IMG/VR virus record: IMGVR_UViG_3300028908_000003 | Location: 1 to 47,323 of that record | Source of the DNA: a virus | Direction: 5' to 3' (one strand) | DNA length: 47,323 nucleotides | Shown here: positions 12,714 through 20,603 of the stretch, in pieces | Position numbering within the stretch: the stretch's first letter is position 1 | Layout: each line of letters starts with the position of its first letter | The notes under the pieces: generated by a model | Seen by the model: the letters and a program-made list of their open reading frames with translations, nothing else | The model's database searches: none | What the model was told of the DNA's origin: nothing | Made by a program: the position numbers and the translations under genes

Positions 12714-12903
12714 GTGGAAGTGCGCTGTGTGCGGTAAACCTGTCGGGAAACCTCCTATTATGGAACTATCCTGGCATGATGGGTATAAACTCTGTAGGCT
12801 TGTGTTCTGCGAGAAGTGCAGGATAGAGAACGCCAGATCAGCTATCGCGGCGTTTGCCAAATATATCAAACAAGTTGGAGGTAAAGAGAGGTATCGAAAA
12901 TGA
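12691..12903 (+). CDS. Small zinc-ribbon protein
   Basis: A 70-residue protein with C11-A-V-C14-G and C40-E-K-C43, a clear two-knuckle zinc ribbon, and a basic helical C-terminus (RSAIAAFAKYIKQVGGKE). It overlaps the membrane protein gene before it by 23 bases and the XRE gene after it by ATGA, so it may act together with the regulator. Confidence 0.7.
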   Translation: MKTERKGKWKCAVCGKPVGKPPIMELSWHDGYKLCRLVFCEKCRIENARSAIAAFAKYIKQVGGKERYRK

Positions 12904-13220
12904 CCACAAGCGAAGTTCCTTTGGCCTACGAAGAACTCGGAAAGAGGCTCAAGATCATCCGTCGTCGGCGTAGACTCTCCCAGAAAAGAGTCGCGGAAGC
13001 CCTCGGGTGGAGCCCGTCCAGAATATCAAGATACGAACACGCTAACCGCTGTATTGACCAGGAATCCTTGAACAAGCTGTTCCAAGCCTACGATGTGAAG
13101 GTGAAGGATGTCTTCGTCAATGAGAATGAATTCGTGAGGTTTGCAGACAGCTTGCTGCCGCTGGACTTTCCGATCCTGATCAAAAGCAGAGAGGAGGAAG
13201 AAGATGGCTTGGAAGGATGA
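12900..13220 (+). CDS. XRE-family transcriptional regulator
   Basis: A 106-residue protein with a classical Cro/C1-type helix-turn-helix at residues 13-68: GKRLKIIRRRRRLSQKRVAE, then ALGWSPSRISRYEHANR, with the recognition helix in SPSRISRYE. The C-terminal 35 residues are acidic and may mediate dimerisation. It is the only sequence-specific regulator I recognise in the genome. The perfect dyad at 14505-14526 and the repeats at 7613-7764 are the obvious sites it could bind; neither link is shown by the sequence. Confidence 0.9.
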   Translation: MTTSEVPLAYEELGKRLKIIRRRRRLSQKRVAEALGWSPSRISRYEHANRCIDQESLNKLFQAYDVKVKDVFVNENEFVRFADSLLPLDFPILIKSREEEEDGLEG

Positions 13221-13401
13221 GGTGTATGCCGCGCTGGACAGGGCGCTGGTCTATTTGAGCAACATCTCGGACGCAGACAACTACTCCGCTCAGAAGAAGG
13301 CGGAAGTGATGGAACAACTGAAGATGGCGAAGGAAAAGGTGAAGGTGGTGATGGCGGAAGAAGCAGAGGAAACGGAAGACAAGATCAATGAGGAGGAGTA
13401 A
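13204..13401 (+). CDS. Small helical acidic protein
   Basis: A 65-residue protein predicted to be almost all helix (DEVYAALDRALVYLSNISDA, then AEVMEQLKMAKEKVKVVMAE) with an acidic end. Strong GAGGAGGAAGAAG ribosome site. It overlaps the XRE gene by 17 bases and the following gene by TAATG. No family recognised. Confidence 0.65.
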   Translation: MAWKDEVYAALDRALVYLSNISDADNYSAQKKAEVMEQLKMAKEKVKVVMAEEAEETEDKINEEE

Positions 13402-13760
13402 TGAGCGGTGCGATTTGTCCTTATTGTGGACTAATTGGAGGGCATCGGAGAGGAGAGGTTTGCCCTGCCAAAGAATCTATTCTGGCTAGGCGACGCCTCA
13501 TAAAAGAGGATAATCGTAGAATAGCCAGGGAAAACAGAGAGATTGAACGAGGCAACAAAAGAAGGAGGCGGTGTATGGAGAAAATCCTTGAGTATCTGAT
13601 TCTTGGACGTAAAAGAAATGCAAAGGTATGGATCATCAAGCTGGTTTCCTCTGGGTTTCGTTCGGAGGATGGTTTGGTTTACGAACAGTGGTTGAACGAA
13701 AATCCTGAGAAACTAGAGAAAGAACTAAGGAGCCAGCTTGGAGTAAAATATCATGACTGA
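13401..13760 (+). CDS. Zinc-knuckle protein with basic coiled segment
   Basis: A 119-residue protein. The N-terminus has C6-P-Y-C9 and a further Cys at 21 (GEVCPAK) with His 15, which could make a single metal site. Residues 28-60 are a very basic helix (RRRLIKEDNRRIARENREIE and on). The C-terminal part is mixed. Nucleic acid binding is plausible from the charge. It is AT-richer than the late genes. Confidence 0.6.
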   Translation: MSGAICPYCGLIGGHRRGEVCPAKESILARRRLIKEDNRRIARENREIERGNKRRRRCMEKILEYLILGRKRNAKVWIIKLVSSGFRSEDGLVYEQWLNENPEKLEKELRSQLGVKYHD

Positions 13761-13971
13761 AATGGAAAAGCGCGAGGAAGAACATATCCAGGCGCTCAAG
13801 CACGCCACGGAAATCTTCACCTTCATCCGCCAGGTCACCAATGCAACCCTCTTCCTCGGTGCCGACCCGTGGAAGGCGAATGTAACCATTTCGTTGAAGG
13901 TCGAAGAGTGGATGAAGCGGTGGGTGGAGAAAGATCCCCAGAAGAAGGAGTCCGAGAAATGCGAGTCCTGA
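13753..13971 (+). CDS. Small hypothetical protein
   Basis: A 72-residue protein, helical at both ends (EKREEEHIQALKHATEIFTF and VEEWMKRWVEKDPQKKE) with a short loop between. It overlaps the previous gene by eight bases and the lipoprotein gene by 13. No family recognised. Confidence 0.6.
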   Translation: MTEMEKREEEHIQALKHATEIFTFIRQVTNATLFLGADPWKANVTISLKVEEWMKRWVEKDPQKKESEKCES

Positions 13972-14492
13972 AGCCTGTCCTGACCCTGTTGCTTCCTGCG
14001 ATCGTGGTGGCCTGCGACGCCTTCCAAAGGCCTCCTTCCTCGCCGTTCCTAACCTACTCCTTCCATCCGCTCCTATCGGCCGGCGGCAACATCCCGTCAC
14101 GGCAACAGGGAGCCAAGACTGCCAAGGTGGCGCCAGGGTCGATGGTAATGAGTCCTTCCCAGCTCATGCGATACGGGAACAACATGGCGAGTCTTGGGTA
14201 TCTGGTCGGCGTTCTCTCCTGCCTGGAAGTTGTCGGACAACGCTTCCCGGCCGATTACACCGACAAGATGCTGATCGGGAAGTATTGTCACAAAGGCAAG
14301 GTCCTGGACTTTGAAGTCAACTACTTTCGCATGATGAAGAAGGTCGTGAGACACATGACGGTGCGCATCATGCTGGATCTCTATGACGCCCAGAAGGAGG
14401 AAGCCAGACGAACCACGGAGGCCTTCCGTGACCTTCCTAAGCTCCCCAAGACCCCGCTCCTCCAGCAATTGCCCCTTGACTCCGGGAAATGA
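13959..14492 (+). CDS. Phage-encoded lipoprotein
   Basis: A 177-residue protein. The N-terminus MRVLKPVLTLLLPAIVVAC is a lipoprotein signal peptide: positive start, hydrophobic core and lipobox V-V-A-C19. The mature protein has a central hydrophobic patch (NMASLGYLVGVLSCLEVVGQ) with an extra Cys and a helical C-terminus ending in a Pro/Leu tail. The start at 13959 follows AAGGAG eight bases upstream. Phage lipoproteins of the early region often block superinfection; a lysis role is the alternative. The signal is clear; the function is inference. Confidence 0.7.
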   Translation: MRVLKPVLTLLLPAIVVACDAFQRPPSSPFLTYSFHPLLSAGGNIPSRQQGAKTAKVAPGSMVMSPSQLMRYGNNMASLGYLVGVLSCLEVVGQRFPADYTDKMLIGKYCHKGKVLDFEVNYFRMMKKVVRHMTVRIMLDLYDAQKEEARRTTEAFRDLPKLPKTPLLQQLPLDSGK

Positions 14493-14504
14493 ACCCCTCA
14501 AGAT
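14476..14504 (+). promoter_or_regulatory. Promoter candidate before the spike and late genes
   Basis: TTGACT (14476-14481), 17 bases, CAAGAT (14499-14504). The -35 is five of six; the -10 is weak (three of six). The predicted start falls inside the perfect dyad at 14505-14526, the usual place for a repressor operator. Confidence 0.4.
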
Positions 14505-14526
14505 CCTCCTTGTGCGCACAAGGAGG
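14505..14526 (+). promoter_or_regulatory. Perfect 22-bp dyad: operator or ribosome-site hairpin
   Basis: CCTCCTTGTGC and GCACAAGGAGG form a perfect uninterrupted dyad. The right arm contains the AGGAGG ribosome site of the next gene (ATG 14535), so an RNA hairpin would hide it. A second palindrome, GGCAATTGCC, follows at 14525-14534. As DNA, the dyad lies where a transcript from the 14476 promoter would start. Confidence 0.65.
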
Positions 14527-14534
14527 CAATTGCC

Positions 14535-15296
14535 ATGGAGATCTTTCTCGCTCCACGTCCTTTAGGCTCAGATAAGAACAAAGGCTCATCTGCTAAAGAC
14601 CCAAGGGTCTCCTTCCCATCACTGAAACCAAACTCCGAAGAGCCGCTCCACCTCTGGCTCCACCCAGGTACCACACTCGAAGAAGTGGACCTCTCGGGCT
14701 GGAAGCATGTCACGGTAATGCCCTGGGTTCCTTCTTTCTTCCACGGAGGTGGGGCCAAGCTGATCCGGGACTGGACCGACGAGGTTAGGGAAAAGTTCGG
14801 TCCGAAGCCTGTGATCTCCGAACTCACCATCCGTGGTTCTGGCTTCACCATCGTGAACGTCGAGATCAAAGGGGATCTCATTACCAAGGAGCAGAAGAGT
14901 AAGGTCTCGGAGAAGGAGGAGGAGCCGGATGAGCCCGTCCTGGTCGTGATCAAGGGCGTGAAGGCGAAGCGGTGGCTCGCAGATGACTGGGAGGTGGTGC
15001 AGGGAACCCTGGATGATGTCGAGATCGACACCGTGGAGATTGCAGCCTCTGAGGCGGCGACCGGCGTGGAGAAGGTCACATTGGTGGAAAACACGGACTT
15101 CTCCGGGAAACCGAAGGGGAACGTGAGGGTCCGCGAGTGGAAGAAGGTGCGCGGTAAGAAGGACAGGAACGGCAAGCCGAAGCCGAAGGAGAGCATCGGT
15201 CTCTTCAGGTTCAAGAGGTTTGATGTGAAGCTGGAGGCGAGCTCAGGAAAACCCTCGGGCGGCAAGTCCAAGGGAATGGATATGTTGGAGGGGTGA
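14535..15296 (+). CDS. Hypothetical protein at the head of the spike module
   Basis: A 253-residue protein. The middle (ELTIRGSGFTIVNVEIKGDL, then DEPVLVVIKGVKAKRWLADD and TVEIAASEAATGVEKVTLVE) alternates strand-forming residues. The C-terminus is a Lys/Gly-rich tail. It begins the rightward run that leads into the beta-helix gene, so a virion or attachment role is plausible. I do not recognise a domain. Confidence 0.6.
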   Translation: MEIFLAPRPLGSDKNKGSSAKDPRVSFPSLKPNSEEPLHLWLHPGTTLEEVDLSGWKHVTVMPWVPSFFHGGGAKLIRDWTDEVREKFGPKPVISELTIRGSGFTIVNVEIKGDLITKEQKSKVSEKEEEPDEPVLVVIKGVKAKRWLADDWEVVQGTLDDVEIDTVEIAASEAATGVEKVTLVENTDFSGKPKGNVRVREWKKVRGKKDRNGKPKPKESIGLFRFKRFDVKLEASSGKPSGGKSKGMDMLEG

Positions 15297-15297
15297 G

Positions 15298-17055
15298 ATG
15301 ACGGACTGGTACGTAGAAGCAGGAGCGACCGGAGGCACCGGCACCCAGATTGCACCGTTCGGGACACTAAGCGAACTACACGCGCACTGGAGCGACAACG
15401 ATAAGGCGTATTTGTCTGGGAGACTACGCGAGACCCTGTCACCAAAGAACGGGACCGTCGTTGACCAGTGGCCCGGGAAACCGGATGCCATCATTGATGG
15501 GAGCGATGTATTTGATACTTGGGTAGGTCCAGACGCTAACGGGGAATACTACACGGATGCATCCGATGACCCGAAAGTGGTTTTCTACGACGATGTGAAG
15601 CTCACAGAAGGGACCGTTGGTTCTCTTGCTTCAGGGGAATGGGGATGGGATAGCGCCAACTCCCGCATCTACATCAAAGACGACCCTACTGGGCATACGG
15701 TGGAGGCAGGCGTTAGGTATCAGTGTGTGAACGTGAGACAGTATGGAGCAACTGTTAGAAACATACAGGCAAGAAGGGGCCGTATATACAATTTTAACGC
15801 AGAGCCGTGGAATGGGTATACAATATCATTTATAGAAACCAAGTCCGTGGATTGCGGAACTTATGGCTATATGCTCTATTGCCATGGACTTGATTATTGT
15901 GGGAATATCATCGCTAAGAACTGCGAGGATTCTGGGTCATATATCTCCTACAGAACCCCGTATTGTGTTGATGGTTCAGTGGTCGTAGAAAATTGCAATT
16001 TTACAAGTAGAGCTAATACTACTATATGGATTCAGCAAAATACAGGAGGGAAGATCACTATAAGAAACGTAACAATTAACAATTATATATCAATAGACTC
16101 GAATTCTGGGTGCTACGTAGAAGTTGACAGGCTTGTAAGCAATTCGCCAGCAAACTTTGGAATTTATGTCAAAGACCAGTCCGGCGGCTACATCAACATT
16201 AAACAGGGCTCCGTGAAGAATTCCAGTTTCTACGGCGTTTACGTCACTAATATGTCTGCTGGGACGTGCATTGTCGACGGCGTGGACGTGGAAGGGGCTG
16301 GGAGCTACGGGATATACTGCACTAACGTCACTGGCGGGAACCTCCAAGTGGTGAGGAATAAGGTGCATGGAGGGGCAGATGACGGAATACGGCTAAATAT
16401 AGATGGCTCCGCTGCAACCAATATCATTGCGTTCAATGTGTCAGCCGGTAATGATCACCATGGAATCACGTTGAGTGGCGGCAATGGTTACAATGTGTAT
16501 AGGAACACTGTTGGAAGTGAAGCACTTGGGTATTACGGCATAAGGGTGTATAATAACTCCGGTGTAAACAGCACGATTCGCGGGAATGTAATGACAGGAG
16601 AGCGGGCCTTCTACTATACATCGGGAGACTCTACATCAGGACTGGATGAGGATAATAACTGTGTTCATAGTCCGATGGACTCAAAATGGATCGACGGCAT
16701 TACATACACCGACTTGGCTTCCTGGCAATCCGCGACCGGCCAGGATGCGCATTCCATCTCTGCGGATCCTAGGTTCAAGGATGCCAGCTCCGGAGATTAC
16801 CAACTTGCCGAGAATTCGCCTTGCATTGACGCTGGGTGTTTGATCGACGGAGCGCCTGAGAAGGACGCGAATTATATGGATGCGATCATGGGGCCAAAGC
16901 CTGATATGGGTGCCTATGAGTTCAATCCTTACCCGTTCGGCGCTCATTCAGCCTCGGCTTCCAGCTTGATGCGCGGCGTTTACAAGCGGTCCAGACCAGA
17001 CTACGACCCGGATGCTGATGCCCACAAAATGATCCAGCGCATAAGAAGAAAGTGA
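15298..17055 (+). CDS. Right-handed beta-helix protein, probable tailspike
   Basis: A 585-residue protein with the make-up of a parallel beta-helix. Residues about 130-440 are a run of short repeats rich in N, G, V, I and C, with turns such as VENCNF, IRNVTI and VDGVDVEG. The C-terminal part has the CIDAG...PDMGAYEFNPYP ending seen in many secreted beta-helix proteins. Trimeric beta-helix spikes bind or cut host surface glycans. There is no obvious virion-anchoring domain at the N-terminus, so it may bind another spike. The region 15700-16700 is visibly AT-richer than its neighbours, consistent with transfer or domain exchange. Ribosome site GGAGGGG. Confidence 0.75.
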   Translation: MTDWYVEAGATGGTGTQIAPFGTLSELHAHWSDNDKAYLSGRLRETLSPKNGTVVDQWPGKPDAIIDGSDVFDTWVGPDANGEYYTDASDDPKVVFYDDVKLTEGTVGSLASGEWGWDSANSRIYIKDDPTGHTVEAGVRYQCVNVRQYGATVRNIQARRGRIYNFNAEPWNGYTISFIETKSVDCGTYGYMLYCHGLDYCGNIIAKNCEDSGSYISYRTPYCVDGSVVVENCNFTSRANTTIWIQQNTGGKITIRNVTINNYISIDSNSGCYVEVDRLVSNSPANFGIYVKDQSGGYINIKQGSVKNSSFYGVYVTNMSAGTCIVDGVDVEGAGSYGIYCTNVTGGNLQVVRNKVHGGADDGIRLNIDGSAATNIIAFNVSAGNDHHGITLSGGNGYNVYRNTVGSEALGYYGIRVYNNSGVNSTIRGNVMTGERAFYYTSGDSTSGLDEDNNCVHSPMDSKWIDGITYTDLASWQSATGQDAHSISADPRFKDASSGDYQLAENSPCIDAGCLIDGAPEKDANYMDAIMGPKPDMGAYEFNPYPFGAHSASASSLMRGVYKRSRPDYDPDADAHKMIQRIRRK

Positions 17056-17061
17056 GGATCC

Positions 17062-19596
17062 ATGCTCTCCAAGTGGACCTTCCGAGTCAAGAACGAGAGC
17101 ACAAAGGCGCGGACCCAGCAGGTAATGCTTCCGATGCCTTTCCCGGACGAACCATGGCCTGGCGGTCGCATTGTTTGCACCAAAGGCCTCGGGTCCACTT
17201 ACGAGATGCCATGGTTCAGGATCGCGGCTTACCACAACCCGTCCAACCCGGAGAAGATCGGAAACCCGCGATTCATTCAGGTCCTAACCCCAGCCGTTAC
17301 TTTTTCGGCCGGGGAGGAAAAGGAGTTTGAACTCCAGATTGGTACCGCAGGCACAAACCCGATCGCAGAGCCAATCAATCCGATCAAGGTTCATGAAGAG
17401 CCGTCCAAAGGAGACATCGTCACTTCGGAGCCAATCGGAACCCAACCCATCATCAAAGAAGGAAATATCCGAAGCAGGTCCACAGGAACGGCCAAGATCT
17501 TCAAGCCCACTCCTGGTGACATCGTAACGAAAGAGCCCATCAAAGGATCTGGGGTGTATGTTGGCGGCAAGGTGCCTGTATGCCATTTCACCGGAGCCGT
17601 CGAATTCGACGAGAACTTTCTTACCGCTCAGTCGTTGGTCCTTTATTTCGATGGGGACTATTACGACATCGGTTACATCGGAACTCCTATGTTTTCGTGG
17701 GGCCAGGGCGGCTTGGTGATGAAGAAGAACGTGACCATCACCAACCGATTCAAAACCGAACTTCACCTGCGCGTCTACACCACCATCATGCCTGACTCGC
17801 CTTTCATCAAGGTGCTTTGCATCCTTGAGAATCAGCCGTATGAACAAATTGCCAAGAGCGGTGACGCGGCTGTTGCTCCGATCTATTGGGGAGAAAGAGG
17901 CGGAAGCGGAGGTGGCGTTGGTTTCCTGTTTTCCAATCCGGCCCTTTTGGTTCGTCGGGATAAACACCCAGGGAACCTTTACCAGACCACTTACAACGGA
18001 GACAAGTATTACGAATGGAGGATCTGGGAAGACCCTTACATTGAGTTCCTCGGAACTTGGCAAGGGAAGGCATGGGAGTTTCTGGTTTATCCCAACCAGA
18101 ACGATGTGAGTTATCTCCAGGTTGTGGATTATGTACGCAACGGGACGGTTCCGAGTGGGGCGAACAGTAAGGTTCTTTCGTGGCTTGCGGAGGACGAAGC
18201 GCCGCTTTGGGCTCTTCCAGACATTGAGACCTTGAGGGAAGCAAAAGCCTGGTGGTTCGGTGGGATCAAAAGCCCGCTGAACCCCGAGGATTGGACCACG
18301 CTCACCAATTTCCGGAACTCCTGGGACAGCGCTTTCAATACTTATTATGGGAAGGATTGGAGTTACTGGGGGGGAGCCGGCCAGAACGAGGCTTTCGGAG
18401 ACGACAAACATTCTGCTACGACTGGAACACCCAGGAATTCCCAAGGCGAACTTTGGGCCATGAGGGCCATCCAGGGGAAGAGGTCTCAATACCTGAAGCT
18501 GACCGTTGAGAGAGCCAGGGCCCAGGTCTTACGACCTTTGGCTCGCTGTTTTATGAGCGTCCTCAGCCAGACATCAAAATTGAAAAATACATATTTCCTT
18601 CAGTTCAAGGTTTACAAGCAGGGACTGGGAGAGCAGTGGGGGTGCTATAAGGAGCATATTTATCGGGTTGGGAAGGCGACGCCAGATCCGCGTGGAGACC
18701 ACAATATGGGGAATGCAGACGTTTATGAGCATCCCCACGGATGGGATCCTGCGAACTTTGGGCACATTGCAGCGGAGATGCTTGCAGATGCCCATATCTT
18801 TACCGCCGATCCATTTTCTTGGGACGAACTGGATTTCTACGGGAAGACCATCAAGTATGCGTGGCCCAACCCGCCAGATGGTGCTTTTGGGGGAGGGACC
18901 AGCTTTGGCCCGGCGAACTGGCCTAGCGAGACAAGAAGGGAAGGCCTTGTGGCCCTTGTGGGAGCCTTGGCTTACCAGGTCACGGGTAACCTGGATCCTT
19001 GGCAACATCTCCACGATAGAGCCAGGATGCTGGAGAGTTTCAGGAAAACCCTGACTGGTTTCCCGGACACTCCTTACCAGCTCGAACATGACAACGAACT
19101 GAACGAGAATTACACAAAGATAGGAACCAAGCTGAAGGCAACCACCCTCTTCCAGTCCGGGCATTATGTTCACGGAATGCTGGCGGTTGGATGGCCCCAG
19201 AATGCCTGGGATCAGATCCTGGGACATTGCTTGCCCTACCATGCTTGGGAGCTGAAGGATTGGGACACTGGGGCTGGCCGGCCGAAAGGACAGCCTGCCT
19301 ATTACTATGAGATCCGCCCGGCATACAACAGTCCTTCCAAGGATCCATCTTCTGGCAAGTGGAAGCCTAGGAGAGAATGGTGGTCCAGGAGCGTCGGGTC
19401 CTTCGGTACCATGGGGATGATCGTCTCGGCCATGAGATATGCCATTGCCACCCATCCCCAAAAAACCATGAGGGCCTTGATTGAGAACAGGTTACGTGAC
19501 ATGCTCGCCTACTACGGCCACGCCTACCAGCCAAATCCCGCATCCACAGGGGATGGGGACAAGTGGTGGGAATGGTGGGACGCAGAGGTGACATGA
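17062..19596 (+). CDS. Polysaccharide lyase- or glycosidase-like protein, probable spike enzyme
   Basis: An 844-residue protein. Residues 1-95 form a beta domain (LSKWTFRVKNES, then FIQVLTPAVTFSAGEEKEFE). Residues 100-175 are a Pro/Ile linker with repeated GDIVT(S/K)EPI units. Residues 175-400 are a beta-sandwich-like region. The C-terminal half, rich in Trp, His and Tyr, looks like an alpha/alpha toroid of the type in polysaccharide lyases (DHNMGNADVYEHPHGWDPAN, then SGHYVHGMLAVGWPQNAWD). The order beta domain, sandwich, toroid recalls exo-rhamnogalacturonan-lyase-like proteins. Such an enzyme next to a beta-helix spike suggests digestion of a capsule or slime layer. The enzyme class is tentative; substrate unknown. 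Confidence 0.5.
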   Translation: MLSKWTFRVKNESTKARTQQVMLPMPFPDEPWPGGRIVCTKGLGSTYEMPWFRIAAYHNPSNPEKIGNPRFIQVLTPAVTFSAGEEKEFELQIGTAGTNPIAEPINPIKVHEEPSKGDIVTSEPIGTQPIIKEGNIRSRSTGTAKIFKPTPGDIVTKEPIKGSGVYVGGKVPVCHFTGAVEFDENFLTAQSLVLYFDGDYYDIGYIGTPMFSWGQGGLVMKKNVTITNRFKTELHLRVYTTIMPDSPFIKVLCILENQPYEQIAKSGDAAVAPIYWGERGGSGGGVGFLFSNPALLVRRDKHPGNLYQTTYNGDKYYEWRIWEDPYIEFLGTWQGKAWEFLVYPNQNDVSYLQVVDYVRNGTVPSGANSKVLSWLAEDEAPLWALPDIETLREAKAWWFGGIKSPLNPEDWTTLTNFRNSWDSAFNTYYGKDWSYWGGAGQNEAFGDDKHSATTGTPRNSQGELWAMRAIQGKRSQYLKLTVERARAQVLRPLARCFMSVLSQTSKLKNTYFLQFKVYKQGLGEQWGCYKEHIYRVGKATPDPRGDHNMGNADVYEHPHGWDPANFGHIAAEMLADAHIFTADPFSWDELDFYGKTIKYAWPNPPDGAFGGGTSFGPANWPSETRREGLVALVGALAYQVTGNLDPWQHLHDRARMLESFRKTLTGFPDTPYQLEHDNELNENYTKIGTKLKATTLFQSGHYVHGMLAVGWPQNAWDQILGHCLPYHAWELKDWDTGAGRPKGQPAYYYEIRPAYNSPSKDPSSGKWKPRREWWSRSVGSFGTMGMIVSAMRYAIATHPQKTMRALIENRLRDMLAYYGHAYQPNPASTGDGDKWWEWWDAEVT

Positions 19597-19919
19597 TGAC
19601 TGTAACGCCGGTGGTACCTGAAGAGGCGATCCGGGAGATCAGGGAGGCAAAGGCCTATACCCAGGCCATCATGAGCGAAGTGGATGGGGACAGCTACGCG
19701 CTGGCCGCTACGCTCCTCTCCGCGATCGATTACAGCCTCTCCATCTTCTGGGAGGCGGCCTACTCCCAGGACAAGGAACTCCTCCTGGAGACCGTCCAGG
19801 CCGCCCTGGATGCGTGCGACCTCATGGGCGAGACCCATGGGCCGGACGTGAGCAAGATCCGCTCTAGACTCGCCTCAGCCCAGGTCAACATCCAGAATTG
19901 GGTGGTGGATGTGATATGA
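19593..19919 (+). CDS. Small helical hypothetical protein
   Basis: A 108-residue protein, nearly all predicted helix (EEAIREIREAKAYTQAIMSE, then YALAATLLSAIDYSLSIFWE). It starts as ATGA on the lyase-like gene's stop. It overlaps the next gene by ATGA. It has weak resemblance in size and helix pattern to the 21530 protein (ADKASLQQKVQAANNYIQGF), which also ends in a helical region. Unknown role, perhaps with the spike. Confidence 0.65.
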   Translation: MMTVTPVVPEEAIREIREAKAYTQAIMSEVDGDSYALAATLLSAIDYSLSIFWEAAYSQDKELLLETVQAALDACDLMGETHGPDVSKIRSRLASAQVNIQNWVVDVI

Positions 19920-20191
19920 AAGGACCCAAGTGGAAAGGTATCCCGTGCCTATTGAAAGGGGGACCCCTCGCAGGCTGGGAAACCGAGGTCTCGGCCCGTA
20001 CAAGGTTCGGCAAGCCTACGGATGAGCCTCCAAACGTGATCCCTATCTTCAGGAAGGGCCGCTATGTGATCAGCGGCAGAGACGGAAAAATGGTCGTTTA
20101 CACCTGGCTGCCAGCTTTGAAACGACCCGCAAAATGGGAGGAGAGAGGGGTTTCAAGGGCGCCGACCGGGCCGGAGGTGTCCAATGTATGA
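19916..20191 (+). CDS. Small GGPxxG-type hypothetical protein
   Basis: A 91-residue protein (MKGPKWKGIPCLLKGGPLAG...) with a GGPLAGWETEV element near the N-terminus and YVISGRDGKMVVYTW in the middle. It is a possible distant relative of the 12223 gene, which has the same layout. It starts as ATGA. It is the last plus-strand gene before the bidirectional-looking terminator at 20213-20257. Confidence 0.6.
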   Translation: MKGPKWKGIPCLLKGGPLAGWETEVSARTRFGKPTDEPPNVIPIFRKGRYVISGRDGKMVVYTWLPALKRPAKWEERGVSRAPTGPEVSNV

Positions 20192-20561
20192 GGTCAATGG
20201 TCCTGGTTCGGTAAAAAAAAAGGCTCAGGGAAGTCTGGTTTTCCCTGTCCGTGAGCCATTTTCCAATGACTCCAAGAACGATGGTGTCCCGTTCGAATGG
20301 GTCTTTTGTCCTTTTCCCAGCCAATTCTTTGGCCTGCAAGACGATCGAGGCCAGCTTGAAATAGGACCATTGGTGCGCTTCGCATCGCTCAAGGATCCGT
20401 TCTTCCAGGCCAACGTTCTTTCGGTAGGAGGGGAGAAAGAACCGGAGAAGAGTCCGGATCCCAGGAATGGTGGGAAGGAAGACATCCCGTCCTTGCCCGT
20501 CAATGACGTGGCGACTTTCCTTCGCCTTCAGATGGGAGAGGAAAGAGATCGTTCGCTCCAT
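20070..20561 (-). CDS. Minus-strand ORF, possible independently expressed cargo gene
   Basis: A 163-residue reading frame against the surrounding rightward genes. Residues 1-115 have normal protein character: helical with balanced charge (MERTISFLSHLKAKESRHVI, then LEERILERCEAHQWSYFKLA and FERDTIVLGVIGKWLTD). A promoter candidate lies directly upstream; transcription from it would start at or next to the ATG, giving a leaderless message. An intrinsic terminator lies at 20257-20213, inside the frame, and the last 45 residues beyond it look like antisense of the 19916 gene. Either the frame is interrupted near the T9 run or the true end differs. It competes with the plus-strand ORF 20184-20603. 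No family recognised. Confidence 0.4.
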   Translation of the reverse strand: MERTISFLSHLKAKESRHVIDGQGRDVFLPTIPGIRTLLRFFLPSYRKNVGLEERILERCEAHQWSYFKLASIVLQAKELAGKRTKDPFERDTIVLGVIGKWLTDRENQTSLSLFFYRTRTIDLIHWTPPARSAPLKPLSPPILRVVSKLAARCKRPFFRLCR

Positions 20562-20603
20562 GGTTCTGATCCTACCACAGAGGCTGAGGATGGTCAAGCA
20601 TGA
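20184..20603 (+). CDS. Plus-strand ORF opposite the minus-strand candidate
   Basis: A 139-residue frame with features of a gene: GGAGG six bases before the ATG, overlap with the preceding stop, and ATGA overlap with the gene at 20600. Its composition (many Pro, Phe, Ser and Gly, few helices) is what one expects of the antisense of a real gene, and its codons are in exact register with the minus-strand frame. Its codons 10-25 contain the terminator hairpin at 20222-20257. One of the two frames is probably a shadow; the sequence alone does not settle which. Confidence 0.4.
   Translation: MYEVNGPGSVKKKAQGSLVFPVREPFSNDSKNDGVPFEWVFCPFPSQFFGLQDDRGQLEIGPLVRFASLKDPFFQANVLSVGGEKEPEKSPDPRNGGKEDIPSLPVNDVATFLRLQMGEERDRSLHGSDPTTEAEDGQA
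20213..20257 (-). terminator. Intrinsic terminator, stronger on the minus strand
   Basis: GGCTCAGGGAA pairs with TTCCCT...GAGCC (six-base bulge, eight-base loop). On the minus strand the hairpin is followed by nine Ts. On the plus strand only ATTTT follows. It therefore ends leftward transcription and may weakly end the spike operon. Confidence 0.75.
20569..20597 (-). promoter_or_regulatory. Leftward promoter candidate of the 20 kb cassette
   Basis: On the minus strand: TTGACC (20597-20592), 17 bases, TAGGAT (20574-20569). The -35 is five of six. The -10 and spacing are identical to the rightward early promoter at 8234-8262. The ATG at 20561 lies about where transcription would begin. Confidence 0.55.

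Noticed and set aside
17284-18489. 401-residue minus-strand ORF inside the lyase-like gene
   Set aside because: Antisense shadow; the plus-strand protein has consistent domain structure across the same span.
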